Part shown: piece by piece, positions 37,235 through 46,067 of the stretch
How the letters are laid out: the number at the start of each line of letters is the position of its first letter
How positions within the stretch are numbered: position 1 is the first letter of the stretch
Assembly (NCBI GenBank): GCA_050949165.1
Contig: JBMNFF010000009.1
Location: 62,001 to 126,000, forward strand
DNA: 64,000 bases
Direction: 5' to 3'
From: DAIOXA01 sp050949165
GTDB lineage: Bacteria; Bacillota; Proteinivoracia; UBA4975
The notes under the pieces: model-generated
Databases searched by the model: none
Seen by the model: only the letters and a program-made list of their open reading frames with translations
What the model was told of the DNA's origin: nothing
Program-made: the position numbers and the translations under genes

Positions 37235-37711
37235 ATGAGTAAATGCTGTGGGCAGTGCAAAAAGGAAGATGTCAGGCTGACAGAGATTTTAGAGGAGTAC
37301 AGAGAAGCAGATGGAGCACTGATTCCAGTGCTTCAGAAAGCGCAAGCGCTGTACGGTTATTTGCCGGAGCAGGCAATTGAGCGCATAGCCGATTATTTTC
37401 AAAAGCCATATAGCGAAGTGTACAGCGTGGCTACATTCTATGCCCAGTTTCATCTCAAGCCCAGGGGCAAGAACATAATTCGGGTTTGTACAGGCACGGC
37501 ATGCCATGTGCGGGGCGGGCAAAAAATACTGGACAAAATAACGAGCGAATTAAATATAAGCCCCGGCGAAACATCGGAGGACTTAAGGTTTACTTTGGAA
37601 TCAGTGGCCTGCATAGGCGCCTGCGGCCTGGCGCCGGTGATGATGATCAACGGAGATACCCATGGCCGACTGACGCCGGATAAGGTGCCGGCAATACTGG
37701 CAAAGTACTAG
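37235..37711 (+). CDS. hndA: NADH-linked hydrogenase, NuoE-like [2Fe-2S] subunit
   Basis: 158-aa NuoE/HndA/HydC-type subunit with a thioredoxin-like [2Fe-2S] domain; the four ligands are Cys85, Cys90, Cys126 and Cys130. The N-terminus carries an extra cysteine group (CC at 4-5, C8). With the NuoF-like and hydrogenase subunits it makes a soluble NAD(P)H-linked, possibly electron-bifurcating, [FeFe]-hydrogenase. First gene of the operon; ATG with GGGGAG upstream. Confidence 0.92.
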   Translation: MSKCCGQCKKEDVRLTEILEEYREADGALIPVLQKAQALYGYLPEQAIERIADYFQKPYSEVYSVATFYAQFHLKPRGKNIIRVCTGTACHVRGGQKILDKITSELNISPGETSEDLRFTLESVACIGACGLAPVMMINGDTHGRLTPDKVPAILAKY

Positions 37712-37731
37712 ACTGACTGGGGGGAAAAGCC

Positions 37732-38100
37732 GTGCAGATAAAAACTGTTGAAGCCTTAAAAGAAGTGAAGGAAGAGGCCCTTAAGGAAGCGGCCATCAGG
37801 CGCCTCAATGAGCCTCAGATCATTGTTGGCATGGGAACCTGTGGCATCGCGGCAGGGGCGGAGAATGTCCTGGCCAGTATCCAGAATGAAGCGCGGAAAA
37901 GGGAGCTTGAGCTTGTCATAACCTGGACAGGCTGTATTGGAATGTGCGAAAAAGAGGTCCTGGTCGATATCATCTTACCTGGATCGCAACGAATAACCTA
38001 CGGAAATATCACTCCCGAAATTGTGCCGAGGTTAATTTCGGAGCACGTGGTCGGCGGCAGGATTCTCAAGGAGTATGTGGTCGGTAAAATCGTGGAATAG
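37732..38100 (+). CDS. hndB: hydrogenase-associated thioredoxin-like ferredoxin (HndB-like)
   Basis: 122-aa thioredoxin-fold ferredoxin resembling HndB of the Desulfovibrio NADP-reducing hydrogenase. The conserved GMGTCGIAAGA and TWTGCIGMCEKEV segments supply Cys37, Cys68 and Cys72. I see only three cysteines in the protein, so a standard four-Cys [2Fe-2S] cluster is in doubt. GTG start at 37732 with GGGGGGAAAAG upstream. It lies between the NuoE-like and NuoF-like genes. Confidence 0.85.
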   Translation: MQIKTVEALKEVKEEALKEAAIRRLNEPQIIVGMGTCGIAAGAENVLASIQNEARKRELELVITWTGCIGMCEKEVLVDIILPGSQRITYGNITPEIVPRLISEHVVGGRILKEYVVGKIVE

Positions 38101-38128
38101 GACTAGGGCGAGGAGGAGTGAAGAGCAG

Positions 38129-39646
38129 ATGTCCAGGGACAATTTCAGCGAAGAAATGGTGCCCAGCTATAGCGATATGAACTTCTTTAAAAAACAAAAC
38201 AGGATTGCGCTCAGAAATTGCGGGTACATCAATCCAGAAGAAATCAAGGACTATATTGCCAGGGGCGGCTATGAATCTTTGGCCAAAGCTGTAACAGAGA
38301 TGACCCCGGAGCAGGTAATTGAGGAAGTAAAGTCTGCTGGCCTCAGGGGGCGCGGCGGCGGAGGCTTTCCGAGCGGGCTGAAATGGGATTTCGCCCGCAG
38401 GGCTCACGGAGAGAAAAAATACGTAATCTGCAATGCCGACGAAGGAGACCCTGGCGCTTTTATGGACAGGAGCATCCTGGAGGGAGACCCCCACAGCCTG
38501 ATCGAAGGAATGGCAATAGCAGCGTATGCAATTGGGGCTGATGAGGGCTATATATATGTTCGGGCCGAATACCCTCTGGCTATCAAGAGGCTTAAGCTGG
38601 CAATTGAACAGGCGGAGGCGATGGGCCTGTTGGGCCAAGACCTTTTCGGTTCCGACTTTGACTTTCGCTTGAAAATTAAAGAAGGGGCGGGAGCTTTTGT
38701 ATGTGGAGAAGAAACTGCCCTAATCGCCTCCATTGAAGGCAGGCGGGGCGAGCCGAGAATCAGACCGCCTTTTCCCGCCAGTCAGGGGCTGTGGGGCAAG
38801 CCCTCCAATGTCAATAATGTGGAGACCTTCGCCAATGTTCCGGTAATTATCGGCAGGGGTGCGAAATGGTTCTCCGGCATGGGTACTGAAAAAAGCAAGG
38901 GCACCAAGGTCTTTGCTTTGTCCGGAAAGATAAAAAATACCGGCCTCGCTGAAGTTACCATGGGGATTACTCTCAGGGAAGTCATCTATGAAATCGGCGG
39001 CGGGATCATTGACGATAAAAGATTCAAGGCAGTTCAAATTGGCGGTCCTTCAGGGGGCTGTATCCCTGAAGAGCTTTTGGATTTGCCCATAGATTACGAT
39101 TCACTGCTTGGAGCGGGAGCCATGATGGGTTCCGGCGGTCTGGTTGTCATGGATGAGAATACCTGCATGGTAGAGCTGGCCAGGTTCTTCCTTAACTTTA
39201 CCAAGTCCGAGTCCTGCGGCAAATGTACTCCCTGCCGCGAAGGCGTCAAGGTAATGTTGGATATATTGGAAAGGATTACCCAGGGCAAGGGGCAGGAAGG
39301 CGATCTCCAGCTGCTTGAATCTCTGGCCGAGACCATCAAGTCAACTGCTCTCTGCGGTTTGGGACAAACTGCACCCAACCCGGTCCTCTCGACCTTGAGA
39401 TATTTCCGCCATGAGTATGAGGCCCACATCAGGGACAAGCGTTGCCCAGCAGGGGTCTGCAGCGCGTTGACAAGTTACGAAATCTCAGCGGCTAAATGCA
39501 TAGGTTGTACAGCTTGCGCCAGAGTATGCCCGGTCGATGCCATTAGCGGCGAGAGAAAACAGCTCCACAAAATAGACCCGGAGAAATGTATCAAATGTGG
39601 AGCTTGTTTCGAACAGTGCAAGATCGGGGCCATTATAACTAAGTAG
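38129..39646 (+). CDS. hndC: NADH-linked hydrogenase, NuoF-like flavoprotein subunit
   Basis: 505-aa NuoF/HydB/HndC subunit that binds FMN and NAD(P)H. The nucleotide and flavin site appears as GLRGRGGGGFPSGLKW and ADEGDPGAFMDR; the 4Fe-4S motif is SCGKCTPCREG; the C-terminus adds two ferredoxin motifs, CIGCTACARVCP and CIKCGACFEQCK. Unlike many HndC proteins it lacks an N-terminal thioredoxin-like domain, perhaps because HndB supplies it separately. ATG at 38129 with GAGGAGGAG upstream. Confidence 0.94.
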   Translation: MSRDNFSEEMVPSYSDMNFFKKQNRIALRNCGYINPEEIKDYIARGGYESLAKAVTEMTPEQVIEEVKSAGLRGRGGGGFPSGLKWDFARRAHGEKKYVICNADEGDPGAFMDRSILEGDPHSLIEGMAIAAYAIGADEGYIYVRAEYPLAIKRLKLAIEQAEAMGLLGQDLFGSDFDFRLKIKEGAGAFVCGEETALIASIEGRRGEPRIRPPFPASQGLWGKPSNVNNVETFANVPVIIGRGAKWFSGMGTEKSKGTKVFALSGKIKNTGLAEVTMGITLREVIYEIGGGIIDDKRFKAVQIGGPSGGCIPEELLDLPIDYDSLLGAGAMMGSGGLVVMDENTCMVELARFFLNFTKSESCGKCTPCREGVKVMLDILERITQGKGQEGDLQLLESLAETIKSTALCGLGQTAPNPVLSTLRYFRHEYEAHIRDKRCPAGVCSALTSYEISAAKCIGCTACARVCPVDAISGERKQLHKIDPEKCIKCGACFEQCKIGAIITK

Positions 39647-39660
39647 CGGGGGGAAGGGAA

Positions 39661-41385
39661 TTGAGTGCAAAGGTAAGTCTTAAGATAAATGGTCAACTGG
39701 TCGTCGTACCTGAGGACGCGACAATTTTGGAGGCAGCCAGGCAGTTGGGGGTGGAAATACCGACCCTCTGCCACCTCAAGGGCGCCAACGAAGTTGGCGT
39801 CTGCAGGGTCTGCGCAGTGGAAGTTAAGGGTGCCAGGACATTGCTGCCGGCTTGCACCACCAGAGTGACTGAAGGCATGGAAGTGCTTACTCATTCCGCA
39901 AAGGCCAAAAAAGCCAGGGAAATGGTGATGAGCCTGATAATGTCAGCGCATCCCCAGGAATGTCTTACCTGCTCCCGGAGCGGGGACTGTGAGCTGCGCA
40001 CATTGGCAGACAGCATGGGAATCCGCAAGCTGGAAATCGAGACATCCGCCCGGGATCTGCCCATTGACGATAGCAATCCCGCCATTATCAGGGACCCCGC
40101 CAAATGTATTCTTTGTCGCAGATGTGTCAGCGTCTGCAGCCAAGTCCAGCAGGTGTCGGCGATTGGTGTGGTAAACAGGGGAATAAACACGAAGGTTCAG
40201 CCGGCTTTTGAGAGAGAGCTAAGCGAGTCGACATGCGTCTTTTGCGGCCAGTGCGTCAATGTTTGCCCAACCGGGGCCCTTACGGAAAGGTATCGGCTCA
40301 AGGAAATCTGGGAGGCAATAGACGATCCGGAGAAACACGTGGTAATCCAAATCGCACCTGCCGTGAGGGTATCTTTGGGGGAAGAGTTGGGTGAAGAACC
40401 CGGAACCATAATTACCGGAGCCATGGTCGCTGCCCTGCGCAAAATTGGCTTTGACAGGGTGTTTGACACAGACTTTGCCGCTGACCTCACGATTATGGAA
40501 GAAGGCAATGAATTTTTACAGCGCCTGCAGGAGAACGGAAAGCTGCCCCTGATTACATCATGCAGCCCGGGCTGGATTAATTTTGTCGAGCAGTTTTACC
40601 CGGAGTTTATTGAGAACCTGTCTTCCTGCAAATCTCCACAACAGATGTTTGGGGCGATTATCAAGACGTATTACGCAAAAAAATATGAACTGGACCCGGC
40701 GAAAATTGTAACCGTATCGGCGATGCCCTGTACCGCCAAAAAGTATGAAGCTGATCGGCCTGAGATGAACGGCAGCGGGTATAAAGATGTGGATATAGTT
40801 CTGACGACGAGGGAACTGGCCCTCTTAATAAAAGAAGCCGGCATCAAGTGGGATAGCTTATCGGAGTCAGAGTTTGACCAGCCCTTTGGCGAAGGAACGG
40901 GCGCAGGCGTGATTTTTGGCGCCACAGGCGGCGTCATGGAGGCGGCGCTACGGACCCTTAGCGAAGTGGTGACAGGTAAAGAACTGGAAAAAATCGAGTT
41001 TGAAATGGTCCGGGGCCTTGAAGGAATCAAGGAGGCTCAGGTCGAGCTCGCCGGCAAAGAGCTCAAGGTTGCAGTGGTAAACGGCCTGGCCAATGCCCGC
41101 AAAGTCCTGGAAGGAATCAAGGCCAAAAAGTTAAATTACCACTTTATCGAGGTTATGGCTTGTCCCGGCGGCTGCATCGGAGGCGGTGGCCAGCCCAGGC
41201 CGTATAATCTGGAGACCGTTCAGAAGCGGATGAAAGCTCTATACCTGGCCGACCAAGAACTTCCCAGGAGAAAATCCCATGCAAACCCGGCTGTGCAGGA
41301 AATTTACCGCGAATACCTTCAGCAACCGCTGGGGGCAAAGTCTCATCACCTGCTTCATACCAGTTATATCGCCAGAAAAGGGTGA
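39661..41385 (+). CDS. hndD: [FeFe]-hydrogenase catalytic subunit
   Basis: 574-aa catalytic subunit. N-terminal [2Fe-2S] ligands are Cys37, 48, 51 and 65; the His-Cys3 cluster is His97, Cys101, 104, 110; two 4Fe-4S motifs lie at 149-159 and 192-202. H-cluster motifs are L1 TSCSPGW (299-305), L2 MPCTAKKYE (355-363) and L3 MACPGGCIGGGG (Cys501, Cys505), followed by the small-subunit domain. L1 has Ser in the second position of the usual Cys-Cys pair. TTG start at 39661 after GGGGGAAGG. Confidence 0.95.
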   Translation: MSAKVSLKINGQLVVVPEDATILEAARQLGVEIPTLCHLKGANEVGVCRVCAVEVKGARTLLPACTTRVTEGMEVLTHSAKAKKAREMVMSLIMSAHPQECLTCSRSGDCELRTLADSMGIRKLEIETSARDLPIDDSNPAIIRDPAKCILCRRCVSVCSQVQQVSAIGVVNRGINTKVQPAFERELSESTCVFCGQCVNVCPTGALTERYRLKEIWEAIDDPEKHVVIQIAPAVRVSLGEELGEEPGTIITGAMVAALRKIGFDRVFDTDFAADLTIMEEGNEFLQRLQENGKLPLITSCSPGWINFVEQFYPEFIENLSSCKSPQQMFGAIIKTYYAKKYELDPAKIVTVSAMPCTAKKYEADRPEMNGSGYKDVDIVLTTRELALLIKEAGIKWDSLSESEFDQPFGEGTGAGVIFGATGGVMEAALRTLSEVVTGKELEKIEFEMVRGLEGIKEAQVELAGKELKVAVVNGLANARKVLEGIKAKKLNYHFIEVMACPGGCIGGGGQPRPYNLETVQKRMKALYLADQELPRRKSHANPAVQEIYREYLQQPLGAKSHHLLHTSYIARKG

Positions 41386-41399
41386 GAAGGACAATGGGG

Positions 41400-41903
41400 A
41401 TGAGAAAAATAGTTCTTATCGGGCTCTTCATTGCGATGACTGTGGCCTTTCAAATGCTGGGCTTCCCTCAGTTGATAACGGGGCCGGTTGTCAATAGCAT
41501 GTTATTGCTGTCTGCCCTTTTTACCGGCGCCATTGGAGGAGTACTGGTAGGGATCGTCACACCTTGGGTTGCCTTCGTGCGGGGAATTCTCTTGCCCCCG
41601 CTGGCGCCCATGATTCCATTTATCATGGCGGGCAATGCAGCGTATGCGCTTTCCTTTTACTTCTGCCTAAGGAAATTGGGAGATGGCGCAGTGGGCTCCA
41701 GTGGGGGGGTTGTACTCGGGTCTTTGGTGAAATTTATCCTCCTCAGCGGCGCTGTCCGGTTCCTGGTTTCTGTTCCCGCTCCGGTTGCCCAGGCCATGCA
41801 GTTCCCCCAGTTGATTACAGCACTCCTAGGCGGTGCTCTGGCATTCCCCGTCGCAAAGATGCTGAAAAGACCGGCCCTGACGGAAGCACCTAAGACAAGT
41901 TAA
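41400..41903 (+). CDS. ECF transporter S-component-like membrane protein
   Basis: 167-aa protein with about five hydrophobic segments and almost no soluble part, resembling substrate-binding S components of energy-coupling factor transporters (FIAMTVAFQMLGFPQ, GAIGGVLVGIVTPWVAF, IPFIMAGNAAYALSF). No A or T component is nearby, so it would share an energising module encoded elsewhere. The substrate is unknown; linkage to the hydrogenase suggests a cofactor or its precursor. Start at ATG 41400 because AGAAGGA lies 7 nt before; 41394 and 41382 are alternatives. Confidence 0.75.
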   Translation: MRKIVLIGLFIAMTVAFQMLGFPQLITGPVVNSMLLLSALFTGAIGGVLVGIVTPWVAFVRGILLPPLAPMIPFIMAGNAAYALSFYFCLRKLGDGAVGSSGGVVLGSLVKFILLSGAVRFLVSVPAPVAQAMQFPQLITALLGGALAFPVAKMLKRPALTEAPKTS

Positions 41904-41920
41904 AACGACAACCCTCTCGA

Positions 41921-41950
41921 AAACCCTCTTGAGACTTCAGGAGGGTTTTT
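41921..41950 (+). terminator. Rho-independent terminator of the hydrogenase operon
   Basis: AAACCCTC (41921-41928) pairs with GAGGGTTT (41941-41948), extended by four inner pairs, with a T run of six. Confidence 0.92.
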
Positions 41951-42049
41951 TCTCTTTATGGAGAATTACCATAATATAGCAATGACATAGTAAAAAGAGA
42001 ATCTAAAGATCTAATAAAGGCAAAATATTTGAAAGGGGGGGCTAGAAGA

Positions 42050-42526
42050 GTGACCAGTGTTTGCTGTGGCGAAAAACTCGATTATAGGCTGGCGGAAATC
42101 CTGGAGCGGTACCGGGGGATGGAGGGCGCTTTGCTTCCGGTACTTCGCGAAGCCCAAGGGGTATATGGCTATCTGTCTGAAGCAGTATTGGAAGCCATTG
42201 CCGACCATTTCGGCCTGCCTTGTAGTGAAGTGTATGGCGTGGCGACATTCTATGACTGTTTTCGATTCAAGGCTAGGGGTAAAAACCTGATTCGGGTCTG
42301 TGCGGGTACAGCATGTCAGGTGACGGGCGGTCAGAGATTGCTAGACTTTATTGCCCGGGAACTGGAGATTTCCCCTGGCGAAACCACAGCTGATTTGAAG
42401 TTTACCCTCTCGACGGTACATTGTTTTGGAAATTGCAGCAGGGCGCCTGTTATGATGGTCAATGACAAAGTGTATTGCCGGTTGACCCCCGACAAAGTGC
42501 GGCAAATATTGTCCGGGTATAAATGA
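42050..42526 (+). CDS. orphan NuoE-like [2Fe-2S] protein
   Basis: 158-aa paralogue of the hydrogenase NuoE-like subunit 4.8 kb upstream, with the same C-x4-C (RVCAGTACQV) and C-x3-C (HCFGNCSRA) ligands. It stands alone: no NuoF or hydrogenase gene adjoins it, and it has its own terminator. It may be an alternative subunit for the hndBCD core or another NADH-linked enzyme. The GTG at 42050 is preferred (GGGGGGG upstream); a TTG at 42029 overlaps that site. Confidence 0.85.
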   Translation: MTSVCCGEKLDYRLAEILERYRGMEGALLPVLREAQGVYGYLSEAVLEAIADHFGLPCSEVYGVATFYDCFRFKARGKNLIRVCAGTACQVTGGQRLLDFIARELEISPGETTADLKFTLSTVHCFGNCSRAPVMMVNDKVYCRLTPDKVRQILSGYK

Positions 42527-42580
42527 GCCTGACTGCCTGCAAGGTGTATCCAGTGGGGGTTCAGGTGGACAATTATGCAG

Positions 42581-42607
42581 AAAATCGGTCACTGCGACCG
42601 ATTTTTT
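42581..42607 (+). terminator. Rho-independent terminator after the orphan NuoE-like gene
   Basis: AAAATCGGTC (42581-42590) and GACCGATTTT (42596-42605) form a perfect 10-bp stem around ACTGC, followed by TT. The A-rich 5' arm could also serve the opposing spoVB gene. Confidence 0.9.
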
Positions 42608-42656
42608 AGTTTTATTGACCGGAAACCCCAGGCATTGTTTAAGGTGAGTGAAAGAC

Positions 42657-44189
42657 TTAAGCTGTTCGGGAAAAGATTGACTTGAACCAGGAGAGGTCTT
42701 CCCTGGTAATGCCCGCCAGCGCCCTGAGCAAGAGAAAGTAAATGCCGCCGATACTAGCGGCCTGGACTATGAGAGCGAGGAATTGGCCTGGCGGCCGCCA
42801 GATTCTCCCAAAGGCCAGATTGGTGATCACGATGGAATGGACTATGCAGAAAAAGGATTTTAGGGTCAGGGAGAGCTTTGGTTTAAAATTCAGCACCCGG
42901 GCCAGCCGATGGACGCTGAGGCTGAAATTGAGTGCCCGGGCCAAAAAAACAGTAAAGATATAGCCCTTGATGGCAAACCTGGGCAGGAGGAAGTAAATCA
43001 GGGCGGCGCTGAGGGTGGATTCAAAAATATTGTAACGCATGGAGCTAACCTGTTGGCCAATCCCCTTGAGCATAGAGTCGACAATGCTGTCCATGTACAG
43101 TATGACCACAAGGGGGGCCAGAACCCTGAGGAAATAACCTGCCGCCGGATCATTATAAATCAGCATGCCAAGTTCATGGGAAAAGCGAAAAAAAATGCTC
43201 ATGACATAGACCGAGGAGAGCAAGCCCAGGTTAAAGACCCGATTGACTATATAATTGAGCCGGTTCTTGCTGCCCGTTGCCTGGCATTCGGCCAGCTCCG
43301 GGACGATGAGATCCGAGACGGCATGCAAAAAGGCTGCGGGAAACATGAGGATGGGAATGGCCATGCCGTGGATTATGCCATAGGTAACCAGGGCTGCTTC
43401 GCCGGAGGCGCCGCCTTTTTTTAAGCCTGCGGGCACCAATAACTGCTGAAGAGTGCGCATGGCCGATGTTATGTAAGCGCTGACGGCAACGGGCAGGGTT
43501 ATCTTCAACATGCGGGCAAAGATGGCGGCGGGGGCATGGCTACCTTTTTTATAGCGGCGGGCGTCTGCTGTATAGGCGATAAAGTGCATCAGGAAGGAGG
43601 CCAGCTCACCCAAAAGAGTTCCTACACCCAAGGCTGCGCAGCCAGATTCCAAATCCTTGGGGAAATATGCCAGGAGGATAATGGTGGCCGGAATTCTGAT
43701 TAATTGTTCCCCTAATTGGGCAGCGGCTGCTTTGACAGCCCTGCGCACGGCGATGAAATATCCGCCGTACACCGAGGAGGCGGCCAGGAAGGGCAAGGTC
43801 AGAGACAGGATGCGCAGAGGGAGGATGGTGCGCCGGTCCGAAAGCCAGCGAATGCCGATAAAGTCGGCGCTCCAAAATAAGAGCAGGGTGAGGATGATGC
43901 TCAAAGTCAGGCTGTACCTGAGGCAGACGCCCAAGGCCTTTTGGGCCCCGGCGCCGTTTCCCGTGCCCAGTTCCTCGGCTACCAAGCGGGTTGCCGCCAA
44001 CCTCACTCCCGCAACGGCGATGGTGACAGCCAGAAAATACACCGACATGATGAGTTGAAAGAGGCCGATTCCCTCGGCGCCGATTTTCTTGGACAGGTAC
44101 ACTTGAAAAGCCATGCCCACAGTCCGCAGCAGCAAAGCCGTCGCCGACAAGGTTACCAAGTTAATAAAGATCTGCTTGACCCTTTTCAT
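42657..44189 (-). CDS. spoVB: SpoVB-like polysaccharide/lipid II flippase family protein
   Basis: 510-aa polytopic protein of the MOP flippase superfamily with about 14 membrane segments and the N-terminus QIFINLVTLSATALLLRTVGMAFQVYLSKKIG typical of SpoVB. SpoVB is needed for spore cortex peptidoglycan synthesis; related proteins flip lipid-linked sugars in vegetative cells. The start is ATG 44189 with GGGGTGAT upstream. It is one of only two genes right of oriC on the minus strand. Confidence 0.85.
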   Translation of the reverse strand: MKRVKQIFINLVTLSATALLLRTVGMAFQVYLSKKIGAEGIGLFQLIMSVYFLAVTIAVAGVRLAATRLVAEELGTGNGAGAQKALGVCLRYSLTLSIILTLLLFWSADFIGIRWLSDRRTILPLRILSLTLPFLAASSVYGGYFIAVRRAVKAAAAQLGEQLIRIPATIILLAYFPKDLESGCAALGVGTLLGELASFLMHFIAYTADARRYKKGSHAPAAIFARMLKITLPVAVSAYITSAMRTLQQLLVPAGLKKGGASGEAALVTYGIIHGMAIPILMFPAAFLHAVSDLIVPELAECQATGSKNRLNYIVNRVFNLGLLSSVYVMSIFFRFSHELGMLIYNDPAAGYFLRVLAPLVVILYMDSIVDSMLKGIGQQVSSMRYNIFESTLSAALIYFLLPRFAIKGYIFTVFLARALNFSLSVHRLARVLNFKPKLSLTLKSFFCIVHSIVITNLAFGRIWRPPGQFLALIVQAASIGGIYFLLLRALAGITREDLSWFKSIFSRTA

Positions 44190-44309
44190 GGAATCACCCC
44201 GCATTTAGACTATATGCGGCTAAGGCAGGGCTTAAGCTCTGCTGGCAAAATAAGTATCAGGCCAGCTAATTCCACGGGCTTCCCGTTTGTATCGGGACAG
44301 GCAAACTGT

Positions 44310-44315
44310 TATAAT
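44310..44315 (+). promoter_or_regulatory. -10 element upstream of guaB
   Basis: A perfect TATAAT lies about 30 bp before guaB. The best -35 (TTGTAT at 44287) is poor. I looked for a purine riboswitch in 44205-44347 and found none. Confidence 0.4.
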
Positions 44316-44347
44316 TACTTAAATTTACATGCGGGAGGCGCTTGCAA

Positions 44348-45802
44348 GTGAATGATAAAATACTGGAAATGGCCTTGACCTTTGACGACGTCTTGCTGGT
44401 TCCGGCCAAGTCTTCAGTTTTGCCCTCAGAAGTCAGCCTTAGGTCGAAGCTGACGCGTAATCTCAATGTCAATATACCCCTGCTCAGCGCTGGCATGGAT
44501 ACCGTTACCGAGGAGAGGATGGCCATATCCATGGCCCGGGAAGGCGGCATCGGAGTCATCCATAAGAACATGTCCATCGAGGAACAGGCGAAACAGGTGG
44601 ACACCGTTAAGCGTTCGGAACACGGGGTCATCACCAACCCCTTTTCGCTGGAGCCCGACGCCACCGTGGCCGAGGCAGACGCGTTGATGGCGAGGTACCG
44701 CATATCCGGTGTGCCCATCGTTCGCGGCACCAGGTTGGTGGGTATAGTGACCAACAGAGATATCCGCTTTGAAACCAATTTTGAGCGCAAAGTATCGGAA
44801 ATAATGACCTCCGAAAACCTGGTCACTGCGCCGGAGGGCACCACCCTGGAGCAGGCGCTGGAGATTCTGGCCGCTCATAAAATTGAAAAGCTCCCCTTGG
44901 TGGACGCAGACTTTAACCTCCGGGGCCTGATTACCATCAAGGATATCGAGAAAGCCAAGACCTATCCCAATTCTGCCCGGGACAGTCAGGGCCGGCTCCT
45001 GGTAGGGGCCGCCGTGGGAATCGCTGCCGATACTCTGGAACGGGCCGCCGCCCTGGTGGAGGCAAAGGTGGACGTGATTGTGGTGGACACCGCCCACGGC
45101 CATTCCCGGGGAGTGCTGGAGATGGTCGCCCGGCTGAAAAAGGAGTTTTCCGATGTGGAAATTGTTGCCGGAAATGTAGCCACTGCCGAAGCCACCCGCG
45201 ATCTGATCACCGCCGGCGCCGACGCCATCAAGGTGGGAATTGGTCCGGGATCCATCTGCACCACCAGGGTGGTAGCCGGGATCGGCGTTCCCCAACTGAG
45301 CGCGATAATGAACTGCGCTGCCGCTGCCAAGGACTCCGGGGTGCCCATCATCGCCGACGGGGGGATTAAGTATTCCGGGGACATCGTAAAGGCCATAGCT
45401 GCCGGGGCTGATACCGTCATGGTGGGGAGCTTGCTGGCGGGGACCGATGAAAGCCCCGGCGAAATAGAAATATACCAGGGCCGCAGCTACAAGGTCTACA
45501 GGGGTATGGGCTCCATCGGCGCCATGCGGGCCGGCAGCAAGGACAGATATTTCCAGAGCGATCAAAAGAAACTGGTCCCGGAGGGGATTGAGGGGCGCGT
45601 GCCCTACCGCGGCTCCGTTTCGGATTCGGTGTACCAACTCATGGGCGGGCTTCGGGCCGGAATGGGCTACTGCGGTGCGCCGGATATCGAGGCCCTGAAG
45701 CAGGCCAAGTTTGTGAGGATAACCAATGCAGGGCTCCAGGAGAGTCATCCCCACGATGTTCAGATCACATCCGAGGCACCCAATTACGTAAAGATGACAT
45801 AA
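44348..45802 (+). CDS. guaB: inosine-5'-monophosphate dehydrogenase
   Basis: Oxidises IMP to XMP with NAD+, the first committed step of GMP synthesis. The 484-aa protein has the catalytic barrel split by a two-CBS regulatory insert (from about residue 95 to 205); the catalytic cysteine is in GPGSICTTR, and the flap and Arg site is near GSKDRYFQ. GTG 44348 is chosen because GGGAGG lies nine bases upstream; a TTG six bases before it also starts an open frame. Single-gene unit next to gin. Confidence 0.96.
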   Translation: MNDKILEMALTFDDVLLVPAKSSVLPSEVSLRSKLTRNLNVNIPLLSAGMDTVTEERMAISMAREGGIGVIHKNMSIEEQAKQVDTVKRSEHGVITNPFSLEPDATVAEADALMARYRISGVPIVRGTRLVGIVTNRDIRFETNFERKVSEIMTSENLVTAPEGTTLEQALEILAAHKIEKLPLVDADFNLRGLITIKDIEKAKTYPNSARDSQGRLLVGAAVGIAADTLERAAALVEAKVDVIVVDTAHGHSRGVLEMVARLKKEFSDVEIVAGNVATAEATRDLITAGADAIKVGIGPGSICTTRVVAGIGVPQLSAIMNCAAAAKDSGVPIIADGGIKYSGDIVKAIAAGADTVMVGSLLAGTDESPGEIEIYQGRSYKVYRGMGSIGAMRAGSKDRYFQSDQKKLVPEGIEGRVPYRGSVSDSVYQLMGGLRAGMGYCGAPDIEALKQAKFVRITNAGLQESHPHDVQITSEAPNYVKMT

Positions 45803-45884
45803 GCTGTACTCCAGGGAATATCTCAGCGGCCGACAGGGCAGAATATCCGTGAAAGGTAAATTTTTCCGAAGATGGTGATTCCCA

Positions 45885-46067
45885 ATGCAAGAGGAGAATA
45901 AAGAGAATTCCTGCCATATCTGTAACCAGCAGAGCGCCAAGGGCATCTGGCTCATCGGCGGCTATATTTGTGCCGATTGCCTGGAGGAGATCAGCCATAC
46001 CGATGCCCGGGATCCCCGATACACATTCTTTATCGGGAAACTCAAAGAATTGTGGCGCGCTGGCTAG
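45885..46067 (+). CDS. gin: anti-sigma-G factor Gin (CsfB)
   Basis: 60-aa zinc-finger protein of the Gin/CsfB family, which binds sigma-G and prevents its premature action in the forespore. Two CxxC pairs (Cys10/13 and Cys29/32) and the spacing SCHICNQQSAKGIW...GYICADCLEEI match CsfB closely, as does the RDPRYTFFIGKLKEL tail. In Bacillus csfB lies just upstream of yaaO-tmk; here a transposase fragment has landed between them. Confidence 0.88.
   Translation: MQEENKENSCHICNQQSAKGIWLIGGYICADCLEEISHTDARDPRYTFFIGKLKELWRAG

Noticed and set aside
44205..44347. Purine riboswitch before guaB
   Set aside because: No conserved three-way-junction sequence or antiterminator pair; only a TATAAT and a small CCCG/CGGG hairpin.
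44426..45955. 509-codon open frame antisense to guaB
   Set aside because: Long only because of codon bias in guaB on the opposite strand; its product is rich in His, Gly and Pro, has no family features and no ribosome site.
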